A DNA stretch of 64,000 bases from Bacteroidota bacterium (lineage in GTDB: Bacteria; Bacteroidota; Bacteroidia; Chitinophagales; Chitinophagaceae), in the NCBI GenBank assembly GCA_018268015.1, contig JAFDXJ010000003.1:62001-126000 (forward strand), written 5' to 3'. The stretch's first letter is position 1; every line of letters begins with the position of its first letter. Of the stretch, positions 24,995-34,655 are shown piece after piece. The translations under genes and the position numbers were made by a program. The notes beneath the pieces are model-generated. The model saw only the letters and a list, made by a program, of their open reading frames with translations. It did no database searches and was not told the DNA's origin.

Positions 24995-27916
24995 ATGGAG
25001 TATAATTTTATTGAAATAGAGAAAAAATGGCAGGATACATGGAATGAGAAACACATTTACCAGGTTAAAAATGAGGATACCCGACCTGCTTACTATGTAT
25101 TGGATATGTTTCCGTATCCCAGTGGTGCGGGCCTGCATGTAGGCCATCCATTGGGATATATTGCCAGTGATATTTTTGCTCGTTACAAAAGACTACAGGG
25201 ATTTAATGTATTGCATCCAATGGGTTATGATGCTTTTGGATTACCTGCAGAACAATATGCCATAGAACATGGCATTCCACCTGCTGTGAGCACAGCACAA
25301 AACATTAAAAACTTTCGAAAACAACTAGATCGTATAGGATTTTCCTATGACTGGAGCAGGGAAATAAAAACATCTGACCCACAATATTATAAATGGACTC
25401 AATGGATTTTCCTGCAATTGTTTAAAAGTTTTTATAACAGGCAAAATGCAAAAGCTGAACCGATTGAAAAATTGGTGGCTGTATTTGAAAAGGAAGGCAA
25501 TATTCATTTCCCCTGCCCGGGTAATGAACACACCATTTTTACCCCTGAAATGTGGAATTCCTATGATGAAAAAATAAAGATGGAGATCCTGATGAATTAT
25601 CGCCTGGCTTATTGTGGTTATGGGGAAGTAAACTGGTGCGAAGGGTTGGGAACCGTTTTAGCAAATGATGAAGTGATGAATGGTTTGAGTGAACGAGGCG
25701 GATTTCCCGTAGAAAGAAAAACGCTCAGGCAATGGTACCTGCGAATCACTGAATATGCAGACAGGTTACTTGAAGGGTTACTACGAGTGGATTTCAGCGA
25801 TTCAATGAAAGAAATGCAAAGCAACTGGATTGGAAAATCAACGGGTGCAGAGATATCATTTCAGATCCATAACGTTTCGAATGAAAGTGTCAAAGTTTAT
25901 ACAACCAGGCCGGATACCATTTTCGGTGTTGATTTTTTAGTTCTTGCTCCTGAACATATTTTAGTTAGCCAAATCACTACGCCTGATCATCAGAAAGAGG
26001 TAGATGAATATAAGGCTTATATGAAAAGCCGTAGTGATAGAGAGCGGCAGGCCGAGAAAAAAATTACCGGATGTTTTACCGGAGCATTTGCAGTGCATCC
26101 CTTTAGTGACAAATTAATACCTGTATGGATTTCTGAATATGTACTGGCCGGGTATGGTACAGGTGCTATCATGGCCGTTCCCTGTGGGGATGAACGTGAT
26201 TTTAAATTTGCACAACATTTCAATATTCCTATTACCAATATTATCGGGAGGGAATTTAATGGTGAAATGGCCAATGACACCAAGGATGCCATTTTAGAAA
26301 ACAGTGATTTTTTAAATGGTGTGAAAATGCGTGATGCTGCGGAAATGGTTTTGCAAAAACTTGCTGAAAAAAATATAGGGAAAGCAAAAATCCAATACAA
26401 AATGCGGGATGCTGCTTTTAGCCGGCAACGCTATTGGGGTGAGCCTTTCCCCATCATTTGGCAAGATGACATCGCTTATCCTATGAATGAAAATGAATTG
26501 CCATTATTACTTCCGCCTGTGGATGAACTAAAGCCCGGTCCGCATGGACAAGGACCTCTGGCCAATAACAGGGAATGGATTGAAAATGTGCCTGGCAATG
26601 GCATACGCGAATCTTCTACAATGCCGGGCTATGCAGGATCATCCTGGTACTTCCTGAGATACATGGACCCTCATAATAATGATCGCTTTTGTGATAAAAA
26701 AATAAGTAATTATTGGGGAAATGTAGATCTGTATATCGGTGGTACAGAACATGCAGTAGGCCACCTGTTATATAGCCGGATGTGGACCAAATTTTTATTT
26801 GATCTGGACCTGATAAATTTTGATGAGCCTTTTAAACGTCTTTTAAACCAGGGTATGATTCAGGGCAGTAGCAGGTTCGTATATAAATTGATTTACACAA
26901 TTGAAAATGTTCAACCTTCAAATCTGCCGGTAATTTTTATTTCAAAAAAATATGCAGATCACTTTTTAGAAAAAAACGAATTTGATGAAACAGGTGCGCT
27001 TCAATTGGGCAAAATAGTAAATGATTATTTTAAAAAAACGATTGAGCCCATAAATATATTCATTCAAAATATAACCCCGATTCATACCGATGTCAATATG
27101 GTGAATGGTTTTGAATTAAATATGGATGAATTTAAAAAATGGAGGAATCATGAATATGGAGATGCCTGTTTTATTTTGGATGATGGCAAATATATATGCG
27201 GTGCGGAGGTTGAGAAAATGTCAAAATCAAAATTCAATACCATCAATCCGGATGATTTGGTTTTAAAATATGGAGCAGATACATTTCGCCTTTATGAAAT
27301 GTTCCTTGGCCCGGTGGAACAAAGCAAACCGTGGGATACCAAGGGTATTGAAGGAGTGCATCGTTTTTTGAAGAAATTATGGCGATTGTTTTTCGATGAA
27401 AGTAAAGGCAGTCTTATGTATGAAAGTGAAGCTTCATCAGATGAACTAAAAATCCTGCATACTGCCATTAAAAAAGTTAAGGAGGATACGGAACGATTTT
27501 CCTTTAATACGGCAGTCAGTGCTTTTATGATTGCCGTAAATGAATTGACCACGTTAAAATGTCATAATATAGCAATATTAAAACCATTGATTATTTTACT
27601 TGCGCCCTATGCGCCACATATTGCCGAAGAACTTTATCAGCATGTCAGACTTTATAAACAGGAAAATAATTTTGAAAGTATCCTGGATGAAACATTACCG
27701 GTTGTCAATGAAAAATATTTAATGGAAACTTCCAAAAATTATCCTGTAAGTATCAATGGCAAATTGCGTACAACAATTTCCATTTCACTTGAAGCGGGTC
27801 AGCAGGGAGTGGAAACCATTATTTTAAGTAATGAAGTGGTCAAAAAATGGTTGGATGGGAAACCGCATAAAAAAATTATTTATGTAAAAAATAAAATGAT
27901 CAATATTGTTATCTGA
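24995..27916 (+). CDS. leuS: Leucyl-tRNA synthetase
   Basis: 973 residues, longer than the 860-880 of E. coli. Class I signature HVGHPLGYI (about 48-56), the editing (CP1) domain with VYTTRPDTIFGVD and VPCGDERD (about 300-402), and KMSKSK at 741-746. About 110 residues (625-735) are inserted between NQGMIQG and KMSKSK, the place of the leucine-specific region, which accounts for the extra length. It charges tRNA-Leu and hydrolyses mischarged products. Monocistronic; divergent from ftsX. Confidence 0.96.
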   Translation: MEYNFIEIEKKWQDTWNEKHIYQVKNEDTRPAYYVLDMFPYPSGAGLHVGHPLGYIASDIFARYKRLQGFNVLHPMGYDAFGLPAEQYAIEHGIPPAVSTAQNIKNFRKQLDRIGFSYDWSREIKTSDPQYYKWTQWIFLQLFKSFYNRQNAKAEPIEKLVAVFEKEGNIHFPCPGNEHTIFTPEMWNSYDEKIKMEILMNYRLAYCGYGEVNWCEGLGTVLANDEVMNGLSERGGFPVERKTLRQWYLRITEYADRLLEGLLRVDFSDSMKEMQSNWIGKSTGAEISFQIHNVSNESVKVYTTRPDTIFGVDFLVLAPEHILVSQITTPDHQKEVDEYKAYMKSRSDRERQAEKKITGCFTGAFAVHPFSDKLIPVWISEYVLAGYGTGAIMAVPCGDERDFKFAQHFNIPITNIIGREFNGEMANDTKDAILENSDFLNGVKMRDAAEMVLQKLAEKNIGKAKIQYKMRDAAFSRQRYWGEPFPIIWQDDIAYPMNENELPLLLPPVDELKPGPHGQGPLANNREWIENVPGNGIRESSTMPGYAGSSWYFLRYMDPHNNDRFCDKKISNYWGNVDLYIGGTEHAVGHLLYSRMWTKFLFDLDLINFDEPFKRLLNQGMIQGSSRFVYKLIYTIENVQPSNLPVIFISKKYADHFLEKNEFDETGALQLGKIVNDYFKKTIEPINIFIQNITPIHTDVNMVNGFELNMDEFKKWRNHEYGDACFILDDGKYICGAEVEKMSKSKFNTINPDDLVLKYGADTFRLYEMFLGPVEQSKPWDTKGIEGVHRFLKKLWRLFFDESKGSLMYESEASSDELKILHTAIKKVKEDTERFSFNTAVSAFMIAVNELTTLKCHNIAILKPLIILLAPYAPHIAEELYQHVRLYKQENNFESILDETLPVVNEKYLMETSKNYPVSINGKLRTTISISLEAGQQGVETIILSNEVVKKWLDGKPHKKIIYVKNKMINIVI

Positions 27917-28002
27917 TTGTTTTGACTGGTTGCCTATCTACAAAAAGCCTGAATTTTTTTTAGTTTACAATTTTTTTTTAACTTAGCACCGAAAATAATT
28001 TT

Positions 28003-28167
28003 ATGAGCAACCAACAATTTGATGCAAAAAGTTTGAGTAAATTCTTCCGGTCATTCATAGCTAGTGCGGTTTTACTTTTTATTATCCTATTGCTGATGAC
28101 TTTATGGAAAGGGCCTTATATTACTCCTGATTCCGGTCATGCTCAACAAACTGAGAGCCACTCTTAG
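28003..28167 (+). CDS. Small single-helix membrane protein, 54 residues
   Basis: ATG to TAG with no interruption. A hydrophilic start, one strong membrane helix (about residues 18-35, ASAVLLFIILLLMTLW), then a short polar tail rich in Ser, His and Gln. TAACTTAG at 27979-27986 upstream is a one-mismatch -7 box. No family is recognised. The hydrophobic profile and good codon pattern make it a plausible real microprotein, but conservation needs to be shown. Confidence 0.55.
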   Translation: MSNQQFDAKSLSKFFRSFIASAVLLFIILLLMTLWKGPYITPDSGHAQQTESHS

Positions 28168-28212
28168 CAATTCGTTTATTATAGCTTATACTCCTGGGTT
28201 ACCGAAAAATAT

Positions 28213-28243
28213 TTTGCTATATAAATACCTGGCTCTAAATTTG
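28213..28243 (+). promoter_or_regulatory. Promoter of the TlpA-DUF6029-Omp28 operon
   Basis: TTTG at 28213-28216 and TAAATTTG at 28236-28243 are separated by exactly 19 nt, a full match to the Bacteroidota sigma-ABfr promoter (TTTG-N19-TAnnTTTG). Transcription would start near 28250, leaving a leader of about 100 nt before the ATG at 28354. Confidence 0.75.
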
Positions 28244-28353
28244 CAGACGTTTTTTAATAACTTCTGAAGTAACTTACTTGATTACACCTATTTTATTATA
28301 GAGTTTTAAAATATTTTTTTTACAGCAGCGTTTGTATTTTTCAATTACCCCCA

Positions 28354-28839
28354 ATGAAGAAAATTGTTTCGTTGATTGTTTTCGTACTATCTATGGGTGC
28401 TCTTTCCGCCCAGGATTTATTGCCGAATGTTCAGATAAAAGACCTTAAAGGTCAGGATATTCCATCGGTATCATTAATTGATAGCAATGCACTAACAGTG
28501 GTTAGTTTTTGGGCCACCTGGTGTAAGCCCTGCAGGCAGGAGTTAGAAGCAATTAGTGATGATTGGGAAGATTTCCAAAAGACCGGGGCCAGACTGATTG
28601 CCGTTTCTATTGATGATAGCAGAAGCACCGGATCTGTACAATCAATAGCAAATGCGAGTGGTTGGGAATTTAATATTTACCTGGATGATAATCAAAACCT
28701 GAAGCGCGCCCTTAATATCAGTGCCATTCCGTATGCTATTGTATTGGATAAACAAGGAAAAATTATTCGTCGTATTCAAGGCTATAATCCCGGAGAAGAA
28801 GTTGAATTGTTTTCATTTTTAAATACTAATAAACAATGA
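28354..28839 (+). CDS. TlpA-like thioredoxin-fold protein, exported
   Basis: 161 residues with a signal peptide (to GALSAQ) and a thioredoxin fold carrying WCKPC in FWATWCKPCRQEL and the cis-Pro segment SAIPYAIVLD. TlpA/ResA-type proteins reduce or shuffle disulfides outside the cytoplasm. The stop overlaps the next gene's ATG (ATGA), so translation is coupled to the DUF6029 protein. With the Omp28-like third gene, which also carries a CxxC, it may form an envelope thiol-redox unit. Confidence 0.88.
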   Translation: MKKIVSLIVFVLSMGALSAQDLLPNVQIKDLKGQDIPSVSLIDSNALTVVSFWATWCKPCRQELEAISDDWEDFQKTGARLIAVSIDDSRSTGSVQSIANASGWEFNIYLDDNQNLKRALNISAIPYAIVLDKQGKIIRRIQGYNPGEEVELFSFLNTNKQ

Positions 28840-30464
28840 GTTTTTTTTTATTGAAGCGAAAACAAAGCTGCTTATTCATCATCTTCTCGATTTTATCATT
28901 AACTATTTTTGCCCAGGATACCAGCCATTTTTATTCTCTTAATCATTTTGGCGGAGGTATAGAAACACAGCACCAGTATTATTTTTCCAATTCCGGTTCG
29001 GGCATTGTTTTACCACAGAAAAGATATGCTTCCAATTCTTATGTAACCTTAAATTATAACTATAAGAAGATTATTGCAGGAGTACAGGCAGAGGCCTTTC
29101 TTCCTGCATTACAAGGCTACACAAAATATACGCCTGATTACAAAACAAAAGTGGATATTACCCATTACTATGCGGGTTTTCGTTCTACTAAATTTGATGT
29201 GACAGTTGGAACTTTTTATGACCAGTTTGGAAATGGATTGATCTTTCGTTCTTATGAAGATAGGCAACTCGGCATTGATAATACGATTCGTGGTGTACAT
29301 ATCCGAGCAAACCCTTTTAAAAACCTGCAGGTAAAAGCCTTTTATGGTCAGCAACGCTATTATTTTGAATATAGTGATGGAAAAATTGGTGGCGCTGATG
29401 CGGACCTGTTAATTTATCATAAACAAGATGCACAACATCCTATTACTTTAAAAGCTGGTGGGAGTCTTTTATTCATCAATCAGGATAGCCTTGCTTATAC
29501 GGATATTCAACATAATAAAAATGTAACCGCCTGGGCAGGAAGAATTCAATTTTCAGCGGGGAATTATTTATTGAATGCGGAATATATGCACCATTCACCG
29601 GTGGCTTATGTCCCTTCGTATATTTTTCAACCGGGTTCTGCTTTACTTGTATCACAGAGTTATCATTTCAACAATGGACTAGGTATTAATCTTGATTTCA
29701 GGAGATTGGAGCTTGCCGCATTAAAAGCAGATTATGGCATTGACGATATTAATAATAACCTCAATTATTTGCCCTCTCTTACGAAACAACATACCTGGCT
29801 GGTAAGTAGTATTTATCCGGCAGTTTGTGAAAATAAGCATGAAATCGGAGGGCAGTTAGGGATCAATTATTTATTTAAGAAGGGGACTTCACTGGGTGGA
29901 AAATATGGTACATCTGTTTTTATCAATGGCTCTTTGTATAAAGATTTATTTTATTCAAATTTTAATCCGGGTGAATCTTTCAAAGCAAAGTTTATTGATT
30001 TTGGCGGTCAGAAACAATACAGTGATATCAATGTAACTATTGAAAAGAAATTGAGTAAAACCGTGAAAGGTACTTTAGCTTTTATCAGCCAGTATAATTT
30101 ACAGCAAGGAGCGTATGCCGTAAAAACTAAAATTGTGGCTACAGATTTTTTATTTAAACTCAATACCAAAAGCGCACTTCGCACAGAATTGCAACATATG
30201 TGGAATCAATTAGAAGAGAAAAACTGGGCGGCTGCATTGGCAGAATATTCCTATGGGAAGTTTTCATTCTTTGCAACGGACCTGACCGATTACCAAACAT
30301 CAAAAACGCATTATTATAATTTAGGTGGTAGTTATTCTGCGAATGCGCAAAGATTTATGTTGAGTTTCAGTAAACAACGTGCCGGCCTTTTATGCGTGGG
30401 CGGTGTATGCCGTTTCGTTCCATCCTATATGGGTTTTACACTTGGTTATACTTATAATTTTTAA
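28836..30464 (+). CDS. DUF6029-family outer-membrane protein
   Basis: 542 residues with a signal peptide (to LTIFAQ) and a long beta-strand pattern ending in LGYTYNF, a classical outer-membrane C-terminal aromatic. The GTFYDQFGNGLIFRSYEDR stretch with the following DNTIRGV is typical of DUF6029. It is presumably a barrel in the outer membrane; no molecular role is known to me. The start overlaps the TlpA-like stop by four bases and the Omp28-like gene follows 21 nt later, so the three act as a unit. Confidence 0.82.
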   Translation: MSFFLLKRKQSCLFIIFSILSLTIFAQDTSHFYSLNHFGGGIETQHQYYFSNSGSGIVLPQKRYASNSYVTLNYNYKKIIAGVQAEAFLPALQGYTKYTPDYKTKVDITHYYAGFRSTKFDVTVGTFYDQFGNGLIFRSYEDRQLGIDNTIRGVHIRANPFKNLQVKAFYGQQRYYFEYSDGKIGGADADLLIYHKQDAQHPITLKAGGSLLFINQDSLAYTDIQHNKNVTAWAGRIQFSAGNYLLNAEYMHHSPVAYVPSYIFQPGSALLVSQSYHFNNGLGINLDFRRLELAALKADYGIDDINNNLNYLPSLTKQHTWLVSSIYPAVCENKHEIGGQLGINYLFKKGTSLGGKYGTSVFINGSLYKDLFYSNFNPGESFKAKFIDFGGQKQYSDINVTIEKKLSKTVKGTLAFISQYNLQQGAYAVKTKIVATDFLFKLNTKSALRTELQHMWNQLEEKNWAAALAEYSYGKFSFFATDLTDYQTSKTHYYNLGGSYSANAQRFMLSFSKQRAGLLCVGGVCRFVPSYMGFTLGYTYNF

Positions 30465-30485
30465 CATTTAAACAAAGAACAAAAA

Positions 30486-31577
30486 ATGAAAATGAATTTC
30501 CGATTAATGTCATTGGTTGGCTTGATTGTAACAATGGCCTTTGTATCTTGTTCCAAATCAGATACTCCTTCACCGCCGCAACCGGATCCAGTTACTTCAA
30601 TTACCTTAACAGCTACAAAATCAATCATTAAAAATGATGGCATAGATAAAGCAGACTTTTTGGTAAAAGATAATTTAGGCAATGATGTAACTACAAAATG
30701 TAGCATTTACCAGGATGGTAATAAAATAAGCAGTACTTCATTTTCTTCTACTACTGAAGGAAGCTATGAATTTACAGCCTCTTTGGATAACCTGCAAAGC
30801 AATGCGGTAACGATCAAAGTACAAGCTACTGCAGTAAGTTTCACCCGCAAAGTATATGTGGAAGATTTTACAGGCTCCTGGTGTGGTTGGTGTCCGCTTA
30901 TGGCATGGAATCTTGACTCTATGCGTGCCGCAGATCCAAGAGTGATTGTAGCGGCTGTTCATGATGATGTAGGAAACCCCGTGAATGATCCATTTGGAAC
31001 ATCATACGCTGAATCTCTCGAAAACCTGGTACCGAATTTCCAAGGATTTCCAACGGCATTTGTGAATAGAAAATCCACTACAGATCAATTCAATGTAATT
31101 AAGTCAGTACCTAAAGCTTTGGCGAACCCCGCCAATGCAGGCTTGCAAATTGAAACAACTTTAAGTGGTAGTTCATTAAGTGCTAAGGTTACTACCGGTT
31201 TCTCGGCAGATTATACAAACTCAACCATAAAGCTGGCTATTATGGTGGTTGAAGATGGTTTATTAAGTACACAACATAATTATTATTTTCATTCAGGCTA
31301 TGTGCCCCCCACCAGCCCACTTTGGCAGAATAGTACTTTATTTAACTGGGTCAATGATGGGGTGCTCCGTTCATACGGTACAGATATAAGTGGTGAAATC
31401 GTTCCTTCAGCTTCTACATCTATCAATAATGTATCTTACAGCAAAACAGTGAGCTTCAATTTAAGTGGGTATAATGCAGCCAACTGCAGGGTTATAGCCA
31501 TATTGATCAATGCAAATGCTGGCGAAGTACTCAATGTACAGGATGTTAAGGCCGGAGAAAATCAACTTTTTGATTAA
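30486..31577 (+). CDS. Omp28-related lipoprotein with thioredoxin-like CxxC
   Basis: 363 residues. A lipobox is visible in TMAFVSC (Cys about 22), followed by a Pro/Ser linker and an Ig-like domain (about 37-115). A thioredoxin-like domain of the Omp28 family carries VEDFTGSWCGWCPLM, with the redox pair CGWC, and a C-terminal beta-rich domain closes the protein. Omp28 of Porphyromonas is a surface adhesin candidate; here the motif suggests redox activity. Last gene of the operon, followed by a strong terminator. Confidence 0.85.
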   Translation: MKMNFRLMSLVGLIVTMAFVSCSKSDTPSPPQPDPVTSITLTATKSIIKNDGIDKADFLVKDNLGNDVTTKCSIYQDGNKISSTSFSSTTEGSYEFTASLDNLQSNAVTIKVQATAVSFTRKVYVEDFTGSWCGWCPLMAWNLDSMRAADPRVIVAAVHDDVGNPVNDPFGTSYAESLENLVPNFQGFPTAFVNRKSTTDQFNVIKSVPKALANPANAGLQIETTLSGSSLSAKVTTGFSADYTNSTIKLAIMVVEDGLLSTQHNYYFHSGYVPPTSPLWQNSTLFNWVNDGVLRSYGTDISGEIVPSASTSINNVSYSKTVSFNLSGYNAANCRVIAILINANAGEVLNVQDVKAGENQLFD

Positions 31578-31597
31578 TCAGTTTTTTGATTGATATA

Positions 31598-31627
31598 AAA
31601 AATCCGCCTCTTAAGGCGGATTTTTTT
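31598..31627. terminator. Bidirectional terminator between Omp28-like gene and gcvP
   Basis: Stem AAATCCGCCT / AGGCGGATTT with loop CTTA, preceded by an A-run and followed by seven T residues. It serves the rightward operon ending at 31577 and, by the A-run, the leftward gcvP gene ending at 31643. Confidence 0.85.
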
Positions 31628-31642
31628 GTATCAATAAGAATT

Positions 31643-34525
31643 TTATTCTTCGTAGGACTCCATGGGTTCACATGTGCATATCAGGTTACGATCACCGTAT
31701 GTATTATTGATCCTTGCAACGGATGGCCAGAATTTATTTTGCGATACAAAATACAATGGAAATGCGGCAGACTGCCTTGTATAAGGATGGTTCCATTCAT
31801 CCGCACAAATAATGGCCTGTGTATGTGGTGCATTTTTTAATACATTATCTTTCCGATCTGCTTTATTTTCTTCAATTTCTTTAATCTCTTCATAAATACC
31901 AATTAACGCATCACAGAAACGATCTAATTCAGCCTTGTCTTCACTTTCAGTAGGCTCTATCATAATTGTACCCGGTACAGGAAAACTCATGGTAGGTGCA
32001 TGAAATCCATAATCAATTAATCTTTTGGCTACATCTTCAGCTTCTATTCCTGCACTCTGCTTAAATGGACGGAGATCCACAATAAATTCGTGAGCACAAG
32101 TGCCGTTTTTCCCTGTAAATAATATTTTATAATATTTCTCCAGTCGTGCTTTCATATAGTTTGCATTCAGGATAGCATATTCTGTAGCCATACGTATGCC
32201 TTTTTCGCCCAACATTCTAATATAGCCATAAGAGATCAATAAAATACTGGCGCTTCCATAAGGCGCTGCACTCACAGCTGATGGACTTTCATTTTTATTA
32301 TTTTGATTTAGAAAAACATGACCCGGTAAAAAAGGTTTAAGTGCTTCGGTACAGCAGATGGGGCCTACACCTGGTCCGCCACCTCCGTGAGGAATTGAAA
32401 AAGTTTTATGCAGATTTAAATGACACACATCAGCGCCAATTTTTGCAGGGGATGTAAGCCCAACCTGTGCATTCATATTGGCGCCATCCATATACACTAA
32501 ACCACCATTATCATGAATAATTGAACAAATATCTTTAATGCTTTCTTCAAATACGCCGTGCGTTGAGGGGTACGTAACCATCAGGGCGGCCAGGTTTTGT
32601 TGATGTTGTTCAGATTTAAGTTTTAAATCATCCACATCAATATAACCATCCGCATCACTTTTTACAACGATCACTTTCATGCCGGCTAAAATGGCTGATG
32701 CAGGGTTGGTCCCATGTGCTGAAATAGGGATAAGCACAACATTTCTATGAGCCTGTCCATTCTTTTGATGATACCCCATGATGGTGTTTAGGCCCGCAAA
32801 TTCACCCTGTGCACCACTATTTGGTTGGAGGCTACATGCTGCGAAGCCGGTTATCTTGCATAAGTAATCGCTTAATTGTTCTGTAAGTAAAGTATAACCT
32901 TCACATTGTGATAAGGGTGCAAACGGATGTACATTGGCCCAATGGCTCCAGCTTACAGGAATCATTTCACTGGCTGCATTTAATTTCATGGTACAGCTAC
33001 CCAGAGATATCATACTTGTATTTAAAGAAAGATCTTTATTCTCCAATTGTTTCAAATAACGCATCATTTGTGTTTCACTATGATGCATATTAAAAACCGG
33101 ATGTGTGAGATAGGGGGTATCACGTAATAGTTCTGATGGGATATAAAGAGGCATTTCAGTTAAATCTGCAGAAGAAATTTCAGTTATATTTTTTTTCGTT
33201 GAGAGTTCAAAAACTTTGATGATATTTTGCAGATCCTCTAAAGTAGCCGTTTCATCCAGGCTTACGCCAATAGAACCATCATTGAAATAACGAAAATTCA
33301 GATGATGTTTTTCCGCCATATCTTTAACTAAACCGGTATTTGCATTTTTGATTTGAAGTGTATCAAAATAATAAGTATTCGATAATTCTAAGCCGGACTC
33401 TTTCAGTTTTTTTGATAAAGCCGCCGTCATTAAATGGATGCGCGAAGCAATATTTTTTAGACCCTCAGGGCCATGATATACGGCATACATAGCGGCCATA
33501 TTAGCTAATAATGCCTGGGCAGTACAAATATTGGAAGTAGCTTTTTCACGTTTGATATGCTGTTCTCTGGTTTGCAAAGCCATTCGTAAAGCCCGATGAT
33601 CCTGGGCATCAATACTTACACCAATGATTCGGCCGGGAATGCCTCTCTTAAATTCATCTTGTGTGGCAAAAAATGCGGCATGTGGGCCACCATAACCCAA
33701 TGGTACGCCAAATCTTTGTGCCGAACCAATGGCTACATCTGCATTTAAAGCGCCCGGAGATTTCATAATGGTAAGCGCCAATAAATCTGTGGCCATGACT
33801 ACATACACATTCTTCGCATGCATCTCTTGTATGAAAGCCTGATAATCTTCAACAGATCCATGATTATTAGGGTATTGAACTATTGCTCCAAAAAAGGTGT
33901 TATCAATTGTTATTGTTTTGAAATCACCCTGTACAAGTTCAATTCCAATGGGTGTAGCACGTGTTTTTAAAACGTCTATTGTTTGTGGGAAAATAGCCTC
34001 ATCAATAAAGAAACGGGGCTTTGATATGATATCTGTTTTATTGATATGATGAAATAACATTGCCATAGCTTCCGCAGCCGCTGTTGCTTCATCGAGTAAA
34101 GATGCATTTGCTATAGGTAGTCCTGTAAGATCACTTACCATTGTTTGAAAATTCAATAAACTCTCCAGCCTGCCTTGAGAAATCTCTGCCTGGTAAGGAG
34201 TATATTGAGTGTACCAACCCGGATTTTCAAACACATTTCTGAGAATTACACTGGGCGTAATGGTGCCATAATATCCCTGGCCAATGAAGGATTTGTATAA
34301 TGTATTTTTTAAGCTGAGGTCTTTGGTTTGAGCCAGGTACTCACTTTCACTTATAGCCTGAGGAACGGAGAGGGGGGCTTCTAAGCGAATGGATGCGGGA
34401 ATGGTTTTATTGATTAAACTATCCAGGCTTTCTTCGCCGATGGTTTTCAACATTTCCAGCTCATGACCAATGGTTCCAATATGACGGGAAATAAACTCTT
34501 CAGATTGTTGCTCAATTAAATTCAT
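31643..34525 (-). CDS. gcvP: Glycine dehydrogenase (decarboxylating), P-protein
   Basis: 960 residues, the full-length homodimeric type. I chose ATG 34525, which gives MNLIEQQSEEFISRHIG, the typical P-protein start; an upstream in-frame start adds 11 unmatched residues. Both halves are present, with the PLP lysine in LNLHKTFSIPHGGGGPG of the C-terminal half. It decarboxylates glycine and passes the aminomethyl group to lipoyl-H-protein. gcvT and gcvH are not nearby. The gene has its own -7 box and terminator, so it is not simply the tail of the aro operon. Confidence 0.96.
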   Translation of the reverse strand: MNLIEQQSEEFISRHIGTIGHELEMLKTIGEESLDSLINKTIPASIRLEAPLSVPQAISESEYLAQTKDLSLKNTLYKSFIGQGYYGTITPSVILRNVFENPGWYTQYTPYQAEISQGRLESLLNFQTMVSDLTGLPIANASLLDEATAAAEAMAMLFHHINKTDIISKPRFFIDEAIFPQTIDVLKTRATPIGIELVQGDFKTITIDNTFFGAIVQYPNNHGSVEDYQAFIQEMHAKNVYVVMATDLLALTIMKSPGALNADVAIGSAQRFGVPLGYGGPHAAFFATQDEFKRGIPGRIIGVSIDAQDHRALRMALQTREQHIKREKATSNICTAQALLANMAAMYAVYHGPEGLKNIASRIHLMTAALSKKLKESGLELSNTYYFDTLQIKNANTGLVKDMAEKHHLNFRYFNDGSIGVSLDETATLEDLQNIIKVFELSTKKNITEISSADLTEMPLYIPSELLRDTPYLTHPVFNMHHSETQMMRYLKQLENKDLSLNTSMISLGSCTMKLNAASEMIPVSWSHWANVHPFAPLSQCEGYTLLTEQLSDYLCKITGFAACSLQPNSGAQGEFAGLNTIMGYHQKNGQAHRNVVLIPISAHGTNPASAILAGMKVIVVKSDADGYIDVDDLKLKSEQHQQNLAALMVTYPSTHGVFEESIKDICSIIHDNGGLVYMDGANMNAQVGLTSPAKIGADVCHLNLHKTFSIPHGGGGPGVGPICCTEALKPFLPGHVFLNQNNKNESPSAVSAAPYGSASILLISYGYIRMLGEKGIRMATEYAILNANYMKARLEKYYKILFTGKNGTCAHEFIVDLRPFKQSAGIEAEDVAKRLIDYGFHAPTMSFPVPGTIMIEPTESEDKAELDRFCDALIGIYEEIKEIEENKADRKDNVLKNAPHTQAIICADEWNHPYTRQSAAFPLYFVSQNKFWPSVARINNTYGDRNLICTCEPMESYEE

Positions 34526-34555
34526 AAATGATGATATTACTGCTCTAAAATGGTG

Positions 34556-34563
34556 CAAAGTTA
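34556..34563 (-). promoter_or_regulatory. -7 box for gcvP
   Basis: TAACTTTG on the minus strand matches TAnnTTTG exactly and ends 30 nt before the gcvP ATG at 34525. The gap to aroC (130 nt) otherwise holds nothing evident. No glycine riboswitch-like structure was recognised. Confidence 0.5.
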
Positions 34564-34655
34564 ATCCCTTCTTGGAAATAAATATTTTATTGCTTCGTCT
34601 ATTATTTGGGATAAAAAAATAAGAGTTGAAATACGATAAAAATGGCTATGTTACC

